From: Entoloma clypeatum
Lineage: Eukaryota; Basidiomycota; Agaricomycetes; Agaricales; Entolomataceae
NCBI GenBank assembly: GCA_963565915.1
Contig: CAUXFO010000014.1
Coordinates: 1-15,879, forward strand
Length of the DNA: 15,879 bases
Direction of reading: 5' to 3'
This document shows, in pieces, positions 1 to 9,238 of this stretch. Position numbers and translations under genes: made by a program. Positions within the stretch are counted from its first letter, which is position 1; each line of letters opens with the position of its first letter. The notes under the pieces are model-generated. The model saw nothing but the letters and a program-made list of their open reading frames with translations. It was not told where the DNA came from and searched no databases.

Positions 1-348
1 ATAACAGGAATTTCCAAAACCGTGGTGTGAGATTTTTTCCCCACGGCTTTAGACAACGAAATCTCACCGATTAACGAAAAATTCCGACTGAGGTGCGAAA
101 TCCCACCGGTCAAGCTTTCGAGCCTCTGACGGCGGGCGTGACATTACTTAAGCACCAGTTGGCGGGGCAAATCAACGCGGGCCGCCCCGATGTCGTTGTC
201 CACTCAGATACTGCCCACCCTCGCCTAAAATGGTAGTCTCCACTTCGTTGGTTTATTCCTTCAAATTATTGGTCTATTTGTTTATCAACGATAATTTCTT
301 ACAGCTCCGTATCAAATTACTACATGTTTACTATTGAAACTAAACAAA
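1..348. other. 3' flank of the split gene, no gene seen
   Basis: No convincing reading frame is visible here. The stretch lies downstream of the stop codon of the minus-strand gene ending at 349, so it should hold its 3' untranslated region and terminator, but I cannot point to a clear signal. The only structure is a 13-bp imperfect direct repeat, CGAAATCYCACCG, at 57-69 and 96-108. Confidence 0.4.
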
Positions 349-1848
349 CTACCAGCGTCTCGAATCTAGAAGATTATCAATCTCAGCCTCGCTCAGGCCC
401 AAACCATCGGGATATTCCCTGTCAACGGCCTCGATGACCGCAAGCTTACTTGGAGTGGGGTTAAATGGTATCTGGTGAGGTTCCAGCCTCTCGCTCTGGC
501 ATGGTGTGTTCGGTGATGTTGTAGTAACTCCAGCATCATCATCGTGATAGTCGAACCCGGGATCATCACTGGGGGCATTGCGATGAGGAGAATCCAAGTA
601 AGAGGGGCTGGGGGAACGGTCGGGGGTGTCGAAAGCTGTCGTCGAGTTTGAGGAACTGCCATTCGCGAACCTGGAAGGAGTCGCAAAAGGACGAGGCGAC
701 TGGCTGAGGGTTGGAACATCGCGTGTTGGCGTCGAGTGTGGAGAGTTCAGAGAGGGGTGAAGCTGGGATGGTGCTACCTTGTCTTTTTGTGGGGTGGCTG
801 GTGGTGGTCGAGAATCTTGGGTGCGTGCCCCCTTTAATCCCTTGGTCGCAGCACTGATGGCCTGTCTGATTTCCGCTACCTTTCCATACCAAATCTTTCG
901 CTGCTTGACACCGTCTTCGCGCTCCTTGTTTAGCCTCGCAAGTTCCTCATCCAAGCTGTGTCCCATCATCGAGACTTTGGAATGCTCTTTGCGCTCCACC
1001 CGAATCTCCTTTACACGTGTGTCAATGACCTTCTGACGATCAAGTGAGGCCTTTTTCTTGGCCACGAACTCCTCCACTTCTTGAGTGAGAGCATTAATAC
1101 GACCCCAACCCTCATTGATGACGGTGACCTTCTGGTAGGTTGCGGCTCGTTGATTGGCACTCTGTTTCTCTCGCGCGGCTGTGCTGTTCCAACGATTTGG
1201 CATATTTGCTGGGTCTCGCTCGATTGATTCAAGTGTTTTTGCGGTGGCCTCATCGCGCTTTTTTGCCCTGTAACTTTGTTAAATATAATCGAACAAACTT
1301 TCAAACTTGTGCTTACTCTAGGATCGCAGTAAGGAGTGGTGCACCTATTGAGGTCTTTGCATTGCTGTTTGCATGCACAGTTTCAGCCACGTTCGTGTCG
1401 TCTGGTGTCAATTTCCATCGTGACTTGTCGATCAGAGAAAGATGGGCATTGAGAGATGGGAGATACCACGGGTGGCTAATTTTATTTTGGTACCAATCTA
1501 TAGTCAGGAAGGTAAACGACCAGATTCTAATAGGAGAAGTCTTACTCACCATGAATGCTCTTGTACTCCGACTGAAGACATTCTTCTCGCCACTGTCTGA
1601 TTTCTTGATCATCTGCAAGGCTTGGGAATGATTTGAGGCAATTAATGACGTCGCATGGTATGTTCTTTGGTAATTCGTCGATGTTTCTGTCCGTTCATGG
1701 CAGTCAGGTATACGAAATATAATCAAGGGGTGACAACGTGCCTATAGAAATGTTGAACACATGTCTTCACAACATATTGTACTAGTTGCAAAGGATCCTT
1801 CGTTGTGATTCCACTTGAGGCTGGATCGTTTCAAGTGAGCATAACGTC
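349..1848 (-). pseudogene. Split gene, 3' block (C-terminal part)
   Basis: Four exons: 1848-1742, 1686-1550, 1497-1317 and 1267-349 (stop TAG at 349-351). The introns are 1687-1741 (GC-AG, 55 nt), 1498-1549 (GTGAGT..CTATAG, 52 nt) and 1268-1316 (GTAAGC..TACAG, 49 nt). All phases match. The joined text reads through QHFYRNIDELPKN, DWYQNKISHPWYLPSLN, TNVAETVHANSNAKTS and LLTAILEAKKRDEATAK. The last exon (306 codons) encodes a long charged, probably coiled-coil segment at about 950-1200, then a Ser/Pro-rich stretch and an Asp-rich patch. The block begins directly after the LINE poly(A) and has an in-frame TGA at 1831-1833 just before NDPASSGI. Confidence 0.75.
1687..1741 (-). other. Probable GC-AG intron of the split gene
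   Basis: On the minus strand the exon ends in TATAG followed by GCACGT, and the 3' side has a CTGAC branch-like site and GGACAG. Only this non-canonical GC-AG choice keeps the frame and gives the text FYRNIDELPKN. The nearest GT (at 1738-1737) would shift the frame. The length of 55 nt fits the other introns. Confidence 0.5.
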
Positions 1849-3403
1849 TTTTTTTTTTTTTTTTTTGGTCAACAATTTATATAGCGGTATACTAGGGGTA
1901 CAGTCCGCTTGACATAGAGTGAACTACATCGATCTGAGGATCTACGTATGCATGAAGAACAAGCGGCGCAAAGCTCCATCAAGCTGATAAGTCCTCGCGC
2001 CAGGACGGGGGAGTCTGTTGTAAACAAACATGTTAGTATGCGCACCCGAATATGCGGCCGCACGATACAGGAGCACTCCAACCTTGCGAGGTTGGCTGTT
2101 GACGGTGCTGGGGGGTGTCTGCGCCCTACCCACCAAAGAAGCGCCTGTGTGGTTCTTACCCTTTGATCGTGTTCGCTTGCCAGAGGGGGCTGCACCCCTT
2201 TGTACCCAGCGCGCTACCATGCGACTACCACCAACGGTTGTGTTGGGCATTGGACGATCCCTAAAGGCAAATGCCCCTGGGTTATCCATAATGAATTTCC
2301 CGAAGATGTCCCAAATGGGAGTGTTCCTCGAGAAGGTGGGCATGTCTGGGGGCCTGGTGGGGTGGTGCAGACATTTGTAGAGTACATGGGCGAAGTCCTC
2401 GACGGACCCCGATCCACAGTCGCATTGTTCAATTTTGTCACCAATGTTGAACCTATGTCTATAGTGGCCAATTGGGGCATGGCTGGTGAGACCACGGACC
2501 ATTTGCGCCATGAGGAATTGGGAGTGACCCACATCCTTAAGCCATGTGCCGCCCTTGAGGTGGGACGGTTTCATTCTTTTGGCCCAAGCATGGTCCTGGC
2601 GTCTGACACATGACCTTGGGAATTGGTAGTGATGGCCAACATACTTGGGGGACTGGTACAGATTGTTCCAGTCGCCTAGCATGTCGTCCGTGAATTGTTT
2701 CGTGTTGAAATTGAGGGATCTGGAGGCCGACTCACCACACTCGATGTGTACCGAGGAGGCGAAGTCGTGCACTGCACGGTGGGGTTCGAAGCCATGGTCT
2801 GAGCAATCAGGGACATGGTGAAAGAAGACCTTGGATTTCAGACCTGGTTCCTCAAACCAAGGGACCAGGTTACTGATGATAGTGAGCGCAGTTGCCTGCG
2901 AGGAGTGGAGGTCCGGGTCTGTGGCGCGCCGGATGGCGTTAACAGAATCGGTGAAGATATGGATTTCTTCCAGTTGGGAGAGACCCCCTAGCAGGGCAAC
3001 CAGGTTGGAGAACCCATGTCCTATTGCTAAGGTTTCAGTGTCGTCAGAGACTGCGAGGCCACCAGCTGCCCAGTCTTTGTTGATGGAGTACCCCATGTGC
3101 CAGGTTTCCCAAGCTGCAACAGCTTGATGTTCCGACATGAGGGAGGGAACAGCCGCGTCGGTGACAATGACGGCAGATTTGTTAGAGCAGATGTTGGCGT
3201 CGAACACCTTGTTAAGGGTGACGAGGCGTAACTTCCTGGCTTCGGCACGCTCCTTAGCAGTTTTGCCGTGGATAAGGGTGATGTTGTGGATGATGCGGTC
3301 AGGAAAACGGTCGAGGACATGTTTTCCTGGCTCGTTGTAATTATTGAAGGGTGATAGAGGGACAGTCACATTTGCACGGTATGCCCAGATATCGACGAGG
3401 TTT
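1849..3403 (-). mobile_element. 5'-truncated LINE (non-LTR retrotransposon)
   Basis: The element runs on the minus strand and ends in an 18-nt poly(A) tail (T run at 1849-1866 on the plus strand), preceded by a 3' untranslated region of about 75 bp. It keeps only the 3' end of the reverse-transcriptase ORF (RNase H and the region behind it). Endonuclease and reverse-transcriptase domains are missing, which is the usual outcome of incomplete target-primed reverse transcription. The 5' junction with the host exon is at roughly 3395-3405. I find no clear target-site duplication, and some host codons seem to be missing at the site. Confidence 0.8.
1942..3403 (-). CDS. LINE ORF2 C-terminal fragment, RNase H domain
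   Basis: The open frame of about 486 residues has no internal stop and ends in TAG at 1942-1944. It continues a further 23 codons into host exon sequence (to 3471), but that part belongs to the interrupted gene in another frame. An RNase H-like domain is visible: Asp in VIVTDAAVP, a candidate Glu in TETLAIGHG, Asp in HIFTDSVNAIRRA, and a terminal HRAVHDFA that supplies the last acidic residue. Behind it is a C-x-C...H...C pattern (CDCGSG... FAHVLYKC) common at the end of fungal LINE proteins, and a basic tail. It is a partial protein with no start codon of its own. The intact frame suggests a younger insertion than the decay of the host gene. Confidence 0.75.
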
Positions 3404-4028
3404 CTTCGTGACACACAATATAGCATCAAAAAATTCCTGAAAGAGAAACCTGAATGCTTCACACATTGCACGGTTGCAATATAGGCTTGCGAGGGTGGTG
3501 CCTAAACAAATTTATGGATCAAGCAAGCCTTGAATGAAATAAGATTTTTTACGTACGTTGCTACCAATCTAACATTGTGGCAATCTCCCATTCATTGAAT
3601 TCTCCCTGAACTCGCTTGAAGGTAAAATCAATCGCCAAATACTGCACATGATGAAGTCGATTGGCAAGGGGTGGGTGCATGGTTACAATAATCTTGATAT
3701 CTCCTTTTGTTGTAACTGCATGAATGTATTGCTGTTCTAATGGCAATTCTGACTCGCGGTCTGCTTCATTTTGGACACCTGAAAAATGATACCATCTATT
3801 GTTAGCATAGGTTTTAAGCAGGACATCAAACAATACTAACCGCTCCATTTGAAACCTTGCAGAAAGTCTTTCTTCTTGAACTTATCAAGCTCCTTTCGTA
3901 TGCGGTTGTTGTCAACTAATCCAGGCATTTTCTCATGCCATGGTTTGCCACTGAGAAGTATGCTGGTTGTTGAACCTTCATTGAAAGGCAGTTCAGTTAG
4001 AATGATACAGTGATGCAATGCTGGTGAC
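3403..4028 (-). pseudogene. Split gene, middle block (core domain)
   Basis: Exons lie at 4020-3841, 3778-3557 and 3501 to about 3403, with introns 3779-3840 (GTTAGT..TTTCAG, 62 nt) and 3502-3556 (GTACGT..TTTAG, 55 nt). The phases are consistent. The text runs LHHCIILTELPFN, then KKKDFLQGFKWSG joined to VQNEADRE, QYIHAVTTKGDIKIIVTMHP, YLAIDFTFKRVQGEFNEWEI, an in-frame TAG at 3561-3563, then QRTTLASLYCNRAMCEAF and FLFQEFFDAI. The Asp in LAIDFTFKR sits where MULE-like transposases carry their first acidic residue. The block is bounded on the right by the hAT element and on the left by the LINE. The LINE junction is estimated from where host-like text (VTKKP) turns into LINE text (NLVDIWAYRANV). 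Confidence 0.7.
4021..4028. repeat. hAT target-site duplication, left copy
   Basis: CTGGTGAC lies directly next to the left terminal inverted repeat and is repeated exactly at 7748-7755. Eight base pairs is the diagnostic duplication length for hAT elements. Confidence 0.93.
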
Positions 4029-4044
4029 TAAGGCTCCAACCGTT
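4029..4044 (+). repeat. hAT terminal inverted repeat, left
   Basis: TAAGGCTCCAACCGTT matches the reverse complement of 7732-7747 at all 16 positions. An AT-rich subterminal region follows. It includes TAAACAGT at 4133-4140, mirrored as ACTGTTTA at 7636-7643, which are possible transposase-binding repeats. Confidence 0.93.
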
Positions 4045-4151
4045 TTGTTTATATTTATGTCTCAAAGGTAAATCAAACAGAAACAGTTATTTAAACCATA
4101 TAACTATCTATATATGTTTATTATACTGTATATTAAACAGTTGTTATAAGA

Positions 4152-7100
4152 CTATTTTTTTGCTTCATTATCACCATGCTTTCGTTGTGGAACATTCTTC
4201 GGCATTATCTCAAACAAACCACTACATATCCAGGTTTTTGTAAGCAGTGCCATCCTCACAGTATTCTTCAATGAGCTTCGCAAGGAAGTGCAGATGTGTC
4301 GTGACTTCGAAAAAAAGACATTTGACAGAGACACTAGTCGCCGGAATAGCAAGATAATCTTGAGCCATCCGTGCAAGGATTGGAAATTCTGAGGCATGGA
4401 TCTAGTAGAACTGAGAATCTCAAAATGGAAACAATGAATGACGTGCTCACCTTCCACCAAAGCAATGGATTCAATAAGACTTCTTCTAAAGATGGCTCAT
4501 TGCCAGCGCAAGTTTTCTCAACCGGCTCATCCTCTGAAACTGGTGCAGCCTCAAACCTAAAATAACGGCTCAATTCATCAGCAAGCTCTTCCGCCGGCAT
4601 GTGTTTGGAAATTGTTGTCAACGATGTAGTGATGGTGGGCTGCTGAAATGTGCATGCACTTGCAAGAAACGATGGTGTTTTGGCAACTGGCCTTGCCATA
4701 GGTTTGGGCCTGGGCACAATTTGTGGGGCTGGCAGAGTGGATGTTTCAAGACATCTTTCAGCGACATATCTAAAGATAACCTCTACACTATCGATGGCCA
4801 CTTTTTGTTCATCTTGGTCAGTGGGATCAGCAGTGGTCGTGAACCAGTGGCTACGCAAGCAGGGATGCAAAACTGATGGCAAACTGTTGGAAAGCTTGCT
4901 GTGCAGTAATCAATAAAACATACTCGTATATACATGGTGGCTCCTTGCAGGGGCAGAGTACTTTCTGAGCTTTTTGAGATCCCTGTCGATTGCTTGTTGC
5001 ACTGTGAATGTAGTATTGCGGTCAGCTAAAATGGCTTCAAGATGCTGTTCCATTTTCCAATACAAAGGCAAGACAAAAGAAATAGTTGGAACTTTGTTTT
5101 GCGACATCTGAAGAGTGACCTCTGTGAACGGCTTCAATGATCATATGTTAACATTCAAAAAAGTGGCAATAACTATGGCCACGCACTTCGAGGATCCTGG
5201 CAATGACTCCCAAAACTTCCCATTCATCCTCCGTTAACAGCAACATGCAAAGTCCGGGTGTCTGATAAACATAGTCATTGACAGCCTCTTTCAGTAACTG
5301 TGCCTGCAGAACCATCACGTGTGTGTAATTCCAGCGTGTATGGACATCCTTGACCATAGCCAGAGATCGCTGCCTATCATTCGGCTGGGGATACCTCGCA
5401 ATTGTGCATCGCCAAAATTTTTGTTGCTGTTGCGGAGTTGACATGGTCCTCTTTGCAATGAAATGAAGCTAATAGTATTGATCTCTGTAAGAAAAATAGA
5501 TCTTCATCCAAGAAGAGAATCACATACCTTGGACAGCGGACTTTGGGTAGCTTCTAGCTTCTCTTCATCCTCCATCACAATGTTCTCAGGCTCACCCTCA
5601 TCCTCAACTAGTTCTTCGAATTCCTCTCCATCCAGTGCAAGCTGGTCAGGGTCCATGTCAATGTCCAAGTGAAAGGGCTGATCCTTGTTTAGCAAGAAGT
5701 GATTGTGTTCAGCAGGATCATCGGCTTCTCCAAGAGTGGCAAGGATGTCTTGGACAACAAGATTGACAACATGGCAGAGGCAGTGAATATGATGGTTGGG
5801 CGATTCTGGAACCCATATCGAGCCAAGAGAATACGAGAGACAGTGGCGATGAGAACATCATTCACCGACACATTGTCAGCGGTGAGGCTAATGAAGTAAA
5901 CCTAGACGTCAGCTGTGATTTGCCAGACAACATTCACATAAAAACATATCTACCCTTGATGGTCCTTTTCCGCAAGCGGCTTGAAATCAACCACCCGCTT
6001 GATGAGTTCCCAGTTATCATTGATGAAGCATCCAATTGTGCCGGCGAATGTATAGACCATCTGAGGTGTGGTCCACGTATCTGTGCTATACACAATTCTT
6101 GACTTGACAGCCTAAATCATGAGTCAGAATTGTTTCATGCACATTCTCAATATCACTTACAACAAATTCACATACAACTTTTCCATGGAGCTCCTCAAAT
6201 ATTTGGACTAGTTGGTTGTGAACTGTTGTATCGGAGGGCAACAGGTAAGTAATTTTGAGATATTTGAATAACATTTGAAGTGTCGGGGCTTCTCCAGTTG
6301 TCCATGGAAGGCTCTCGTCAATTATCCATGCTGCGAAGATACACAAGAAGCCTGCATATGTGGCGGTGACTTCTGGATTTAATTCACCTTCCTTCAGAAA
6401 TGCCTCCATCAATGCAGCACTTTTCTTCCAATTGAACTTTTCCTCGCTCGTTGGCCCACTATCACCTGTTTTCTCAGTCTTCTTTTCCTTGCAATCCGCC
6501 GCATGCCCGGCAAGATTTTGAAGCTTCAGTAACTTTGGTTCCATATCAAGAGTAATATTCAAACCATTGATTGACCTTGAGAAGGTGCGAGTGCTGGCGA
6601 ACGGTATAGGTGAGTTATCTTTATGCGGTGCTGTCATGTTCAAATATACCAGGGACAGAAACGACAACGGAACTCCCAGCACTCGGTGCCTGACTTATCA
6701 ATGGTCGGGACAGGATCATGAAAATGCTTTAAACTTCCATTTCCTGGACTGTGTCGAGCCGCTTTGGGCTCCTCCCTCGCTTCGACATTTCTCAATGCAC
6801 TTTTCCCATCAGATTCATCCCCTGAGTCGATGTCCATCTGATCGCCATCCTCCACAATCTTTCTCTTCACTGGGCCGAACTCCTCCCGCTGGTCAACCTC
6901 GCCACACTCAAGGTCATGCTTTCTTTTTCATTCTCTTTTTTCTTGCTAACTCTCTTTTAGAATTTATGATAGGGCAATTAGTGATTAGTACTCACCAATT
7001 TATGACCACATTCAGTCTCGCTTGTGAGTTCTTCCCCATCACTACCATAAATGGACTCAGGAGCTTCATTGTCGAGAGCATTGCTATGCTTAGGCAGCCG

Positions 7101-7501
7101 GTATGTTTTGTCTTTTGCCACATTGTCTTTCTTGGTCGAAGGCTAATCAACGGAAACAGGGACTTCATCTGATGGCGAATTGACAAAATGACCACATTTT
7201 TGGAGTTCACTCGCTGATAGTAGGGCACCATTATCAACAGCATCTCCATCACGTTTAGACGCGTCTTTGGGAATGGTTATTTTTAATTTGGATGCTAGTC
7301 CGAATAATCAAAATAAGGTTTAGAGTCAATTAACATGTTGTATTACAACTAACCTTGAGCCTGGCGGGGTTTAACTCTAGCCGTTGCTTCAACAGTCCAA
7401 AAGTATTGGTCCATGCCTTGTGCACGATCAGTCACTCGCCGTTCGCGTTTTTGATCATTGGCCAAGATATTTCTAGGATCAGGGTTGTCTCGCATGGGCA
7501 T
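4152..7501 (-). pseudogene. hAT transposase gene, ten exons, slightly broken
   Basis: Exons are 7501-7354, 7294-6996, 6918-6650, 6593-6161, 6111-5954, 5887-5528, 5468-5187, 5131-4924, 4872-4451 and 4401-4152; introns are 49-77 nt and phases match. The protein would be about 940 residues, and in hAT elements such a protein binds the termini and catalyses cut-and-paste. The BED finger shows CRFC then H-x4-C (GHAADC). The catalytic core shows YSTDTWTTPQMVYTF with the first Asp, GLTADNVSVND with the second, and CLCHVVN. VHTRWNYTHVML-like text and the hATC ARMAQDYLAIPATSVS follow. Defects are an in-frame TAG at 7143-7145 (avoidable only by a poor 42-nt intron), one base missing near 5812-5814 (GGG run), and one extra base in the T7 run at 4310-4316 inside hATC. 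The start at 7501 is the first ATG that opens this frame, about 245 bp inside the right end. Confidence 0.85.
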
Positions 7502-7731
7502 TGTTGTCGAGTTAGGGGGGCAGGTCAAGTTGTTGATAACAGAAAAGAAAGTTTTTGAGTTCTTAGCCTTTGAAGGTCAGCCTCCTGCTTCTATTATGTC
7601 GCAACATCTCAGCAAACCATTTAATCATGTATATACTGTTTAGCTACTGTATACACATTTCTGGCCATAGAGGTCTAAATGTAAATGTAAACATATATGG
7701 TATATACCGTTTAACACACTTATATAGATAG
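7502..7731 (-). promoter_or_regulatory. hAT 5' subterminal region, likely transposase promoter
   Basis: The 230 bp between the presumed transposase start and the right inverted repeat contain no gene. The stretch is AT-rich, with TATATAC- and TATATGG-like words around 7629-7710 and the ACTGTTTA subterminal repeat at 7636-7643. By position it should carry both promoter and transposase-binding sites; no single site can be proven by eye. Confidence 0.35.
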
Positions 7732-7747
7732 AACGGTTGGAGCCTTA
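7732..7747 (-). repeat. hAT terminal inverted repeat, right
   Basis: AACGGTTGGAGCCTTA is the exact reverse complement of the left terminus at 4029-4044. The match stops abruptly on the inner side. Confidence 0.93.
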
Positions 7748-7755
7748 CTGGTGAC
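7748..7755. repeat. hAT target-site duplication, right copy
   Basis: CTGGTGAC is identical to 4021-4028 and directly adjoins the right inverted repeat. Either copy completes the host codons: CCA followed by GCA across the junction. Confidence 0.93.
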
Positions 7756-9238
7756 ATACTTGATTGAAGACCTTTGGGAGTCACTCGGCACTTTCCTGCC
7801 GCATTGTAGAGTTCCTTGAAAAACTTCTTCTCCTTGAGACATGCTTTAACATTTCGATGCTGAGGATGATTATGTGGATGCTTTGCAATGATGACAGCCA
7901 TGTGAGCAAGTTCAGCTCTGACTGGTTGAAGAATGGAAAGGGTTGATTTGCATGGAACATCATAGGGGATGGTTTGACCAGTCTTGATGTCATGACTGAT
8001 TACATGCGAATGAGCTGTGAAAACACACATCAGTGGTCAGCTACGAGAGACTCTGAGTTGTTGAAAAATGAGTTTGCAACGCACAGCAGAGTGTCTTGCG
8101 TGACTGATAAGGGACAATTACACTGCAAGAACCATTAACAGTTCTGGTTGAGTCATCATCCATGGAGTCAACACGTCCACCATTCCTAAATATCGTTTTG
8201 AAGGTTTCTTCGTCCACCTTTGGGTCAAGATCCATCCATTGATGAGTATCTGGAGGATCATCAAGCCGCCACCCAGAACAGCCAATCCTGGTTTTCTTTC
8301 CAAACCGAGATACATACTGGAAAGTGCGGCACATGTAAGTCAGTGAGTAGAAGCCCTCAAACTCACTACCCACCTTCAAAGTAACAATCTTAGGCTTTCC
8401 GGTACAGGTCTTTAAAGCACACTTTGACGATATAACTTGCTGATAAACCTATGATTTTTTAGGTTATGGCACACAGGTTATCAATGACAGGGATTACATA
8501 CCGAATTTCAGGTCCATCGGTAATTCATGCTTCTTCCTTGTTCACATCCAACTGAGCGGCCCAGAATGCCTGCATCTCATTATCTCCACGTGTATAGCTC
8601 TCATACCCTTTGAGGAGAGCTCGGTTAAAGAATTCACAAATCTTGATGCCATGACACTTCAGGTCTGCACGATGGCAGTATTCCTTCTCTGAGTCTGAAA
8701 ATAGTCCATACACAAAAACATCGCCCCTGGCATGCCCCGAGGATCCATCCCAGGAACATTGATCCTTCAATGTATGTGAGATTAGGGTACTCAATGGCAA
8801 TAGCTTCCAAAATTGGATCATACCTCGTGGTGAATGAGTGACATAATACTTTTCCCATTCTCTAGAAGCTCCTTGTTTGACAAAAGGTCGATGAGATACA
8901 CCCGGGGCACTTCAGAAGGATTCCAACCTGGTAACAGTTCCTCCATCACACATTTGGTGAGCAGCAGACCTAGAATTAGAATGTCATGAAAGAAATAAAA
9001 TAAGGAAAATACCTGTAATTATGATGAACCCCTTTATATAGTTAGATTAGAGTCCTCAGGGTTTGTGAGTGAATGGATCAAAGCTAATTTCAACACATTG
9101 AAAAGACTGCTATGAGCATTCTGTTGTCTCAGCATGTGGCATCTGTAGAGGAGAAAATAACTACATGTAACCTTGGCATCAAGCATCAAGCACTCCAGCA
9201 CTTACAATTGTGCACAGGATTTGGGTAGTCTATAAATC
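7748..9238 (-). pseudogene. Split gene, 5' block (N-terminal part)
   Basis: Exons inferred from phase are 9238-9206 (inside the tandem repeat), 9142-9013, 8969-8824, 8764-8502, 8448-8085 and 8014-7748. Introns are 43-70 nt. Readable text includes RLPKSCAQ joined to LCHMLRQQNAHSSLFNVLKL, KGFIIITG joined to LLLTKCVMEELLPGWNP, GDVFVYGLFSDSEKEYCH, CHGIKICEFFNRALLKGYE, FWAAQLDVNKEEA, CALKTCTGKPKIVTLKVG, TLCSHSHVISHDIKTG and AKHPHNHPQH. The HNHP-x-H cluster could bind zinc. Damage includes an in-frame TGA at 8525-8527, a frame mismatch between the exons flanking the 8449-8501 intron, and a 5-bp tandem duplication at 9042-9051. The true start codon is not fixed: it may be ATG at 9135-9133 or lie further upstream. 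Confidence 0.6.

Larger units (their letters stand above)
4029..7747 (-). mobile_element. Complete hAT-superfamily DNA transposon, 3,719 bp
   Basis: The element is bounded by perfect 16-bp inverted repeats and by an 8-bp direct duplication of the host sequence CTGGTGAC. It carries a ten-exon transposase gene on the minus strand (7501-4152) with BED zinc finger, RNase H-like core and hATC dimerisation region. It interrupts an exon of the split host gene. Dropping the element and one duplication copy leaves the host frame open across the site. The perfect termini point to a fairly recent insertion, yet the transposase shows three defects, so it may have been moved in trans, have decayed afterwards, or contain base-call errors. 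Confidence 0.92.
349..9238 (-). pseudogene. Large fungal gene split by a LINE and a hAT transposon
   Basis: One gene of about 1,000 codons can be followed on the minus strand from 9238 to the TAG at 349-351. Its exons lie in three blocks (9238-7748, 4020 to about 3403, 1848-349) separated by a complete hAT element and a truncated LINE. Exon phases agree across nearly all introns (43-70 nt) and across the hAT insertion point. From memory the order of motifs matches a family greatly expanded in Agaricomycetes: an N-terminal region with ECHGIKICEF-like text, a His-rich HPHNHPQH motif, a core containing LAIDFTFKRVQGEFNEWE, then ASLYCNR, HFYRNIDELP, WYLPSLN, NVAETVHA, and a coiled-coil Ser/Pro-rich tail. 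The LAIDFTFKR segment resembles the first catalytic strand of MULE-type transposases, so the family may be transposase-derived; that is an inference. In-frame stops at 8525, 3561 and 1831, a 5-bp duplication and the two insertions mark it as dead. Confidence 0.75.

Noticed and set aside
1140..1631. Plus-strand open frame of 163 codons
   Set aside because: It lies antisense to well-phased exons and introns of the split gene and has no motif.
1849..1866. T run as a transcription terminator
   Set aside because: It lies exactly at the 3' end of the LINE on its coding strand as A18, so it is the retrotransposon tail.
3404..3471. Upstream end of the LINE open frame as LINE coding sequence
   Set aside because: In another frame these bases encode the host text ASLYCNRAMCEAF and FLFQEFFDAI, so the LINE frame here is only an open extension.
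6567..7172. Plus-strand open frame of 201 codons inside the hAT element
   Set aside because: It is antisense to the BED-finger exons of the transposase and reads low-complexity sequence.
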